DNA of 30,350 bases from an uncultured Bacteroidales bacterium (GTDB lineage Bacteria > Bacteroidota > Bacteroidia > Bacteroidales > Paludibacteraceae): the NCBI GenBank assembly GCA_937910305.1, contig CALEPS010000081.1, forward strand, positions 1-30,350, read 5' to 3'. Both the position numbers and the translations under genes were made by a program. The notes beneath the pieces were generated by a model that did no database searches, was not told the origin of the DNA, and saw only the letters and a program-made list of their open reading frames with translations. Shown one piece after another: positions 30,298-30,350 of the stretch. Each line of letters begins with the position of its first letter. The first letter of the stretch is position 1.

Positions 30298-30350
30298 CCT
30301 CCCTTGAGCGGGTGAAGAGCTCTGCTCGATCGGACTGCCGGTGGCCGTCC
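30298..30350. repeat. Second copy of palindromic module 2, cut by the window edge
   Basis: These 53 bp are identical to 16734-16786 in the BtuB-like gene, in the same orientation on the given strand. They are preceded by a pyrimidine run (TCTCCTCCTTTCCTCC). Here the module is in an intergenic place, about 90 bp upstream of the promoter of the small AraC gene; the rest lies outside the window. Confidence 0.9.

Overview
The window reads as chromosomal DNA of a member of the order Bacteroidales, probably an uncultured gut-type lineage. Four kinds of evidence support this. Many genes have the Bacteroidetes promoter form TTTG-N19/20-TAnnTTTG (usually TACCTTTG or TACTTTTG). Shine-Dalgarno sequences are weak or absent. 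The gene families are typical of the phylum: TonB receptors with a carboxypeptidase-regulatory N-terminus, DUF2851, DUF4491, DUF1573 lipoproteins, YaiO-type barrels and membrane-anchored AraC regulators. The signal peptides and lipoboxes are also of that style. No rRNA, tRNA, transposase gene, phage gene or CRISPR array was seen.

Layout. 1-6613 is entirely on the minus strand: two L-fucose-isomerase-like paralogues, class II fructose-bisphosphate aldolase, a four-helix-bundle (S23/IVP) gene boxed by inverted repeats, an acetyl-CoA hydrolase/CoA-transferase, a 58-residue PLDc_N-like membrane protein, and the first 335 codons of a TonB-dependent receptor that runs off the left edge. 6614-7562 has no convincing gene; it holds a long leader and a 359-bp MITE-like element. 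7563-8453 (minus) is an unknown 113-residue protein plus a GtrA-type membrane protein. 8692-11550 (plus) is rsmA-corA and nadA. 11553-14936 (minus) is DUF4491, a small barrel protein, a membrane protein, a winged-helix regulator and DUF2851. 15049-18250 (plus) is an EamA transporter and a BtuB-like TonB receptor whose leader resembles a cobalamin aptamer. 18234-19768 (minus) is free methionine-(R)-sulfoxide reductase and a secreted endonuclease/exonuclease/phosphatase protein. A palindromic intergenic region, a lipoprotein (minus) and an MFS transporter (plus) follow. 22782-28212 (minus) is a tightly coupled three-gene operon, and two membrane-bound AraC regulators close the window.

The most striking locus is that operon (HEAT protein, then a 1241-residue protein, then a DUF1573 lipoprotein). 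The 1241-residue protein is one open frame that joins a complete processive GT2 glycosyltransferase (inner membrane) to a signal-peptide-like segment, a periplasmic TPR array and a YaiO-type outer-membrane barrel. It looks like a one-polypeptide, or cleaved-polyprotein, exopolysaccharide synthase and exporter.

The second theme is small repeats living inside and between genes. One class is 7-bp (sometimes 7+8) tandem arrays that can be read as variants of RRRT(G/T)A(C/A). The other is C/G-rich palindromic modules with CCCTCCC/GGGAGGG arms. Both classes sit in frame inside ordinary proteins (GtrA, the BtuB-like receptor, the sulfoxide reductase, the phosphodiesterase-like protein, one isomerase paralogue), adding roughly 10-30 residues each. 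A 53-bp piece of one module is repeated exactly at the right edge of the window.
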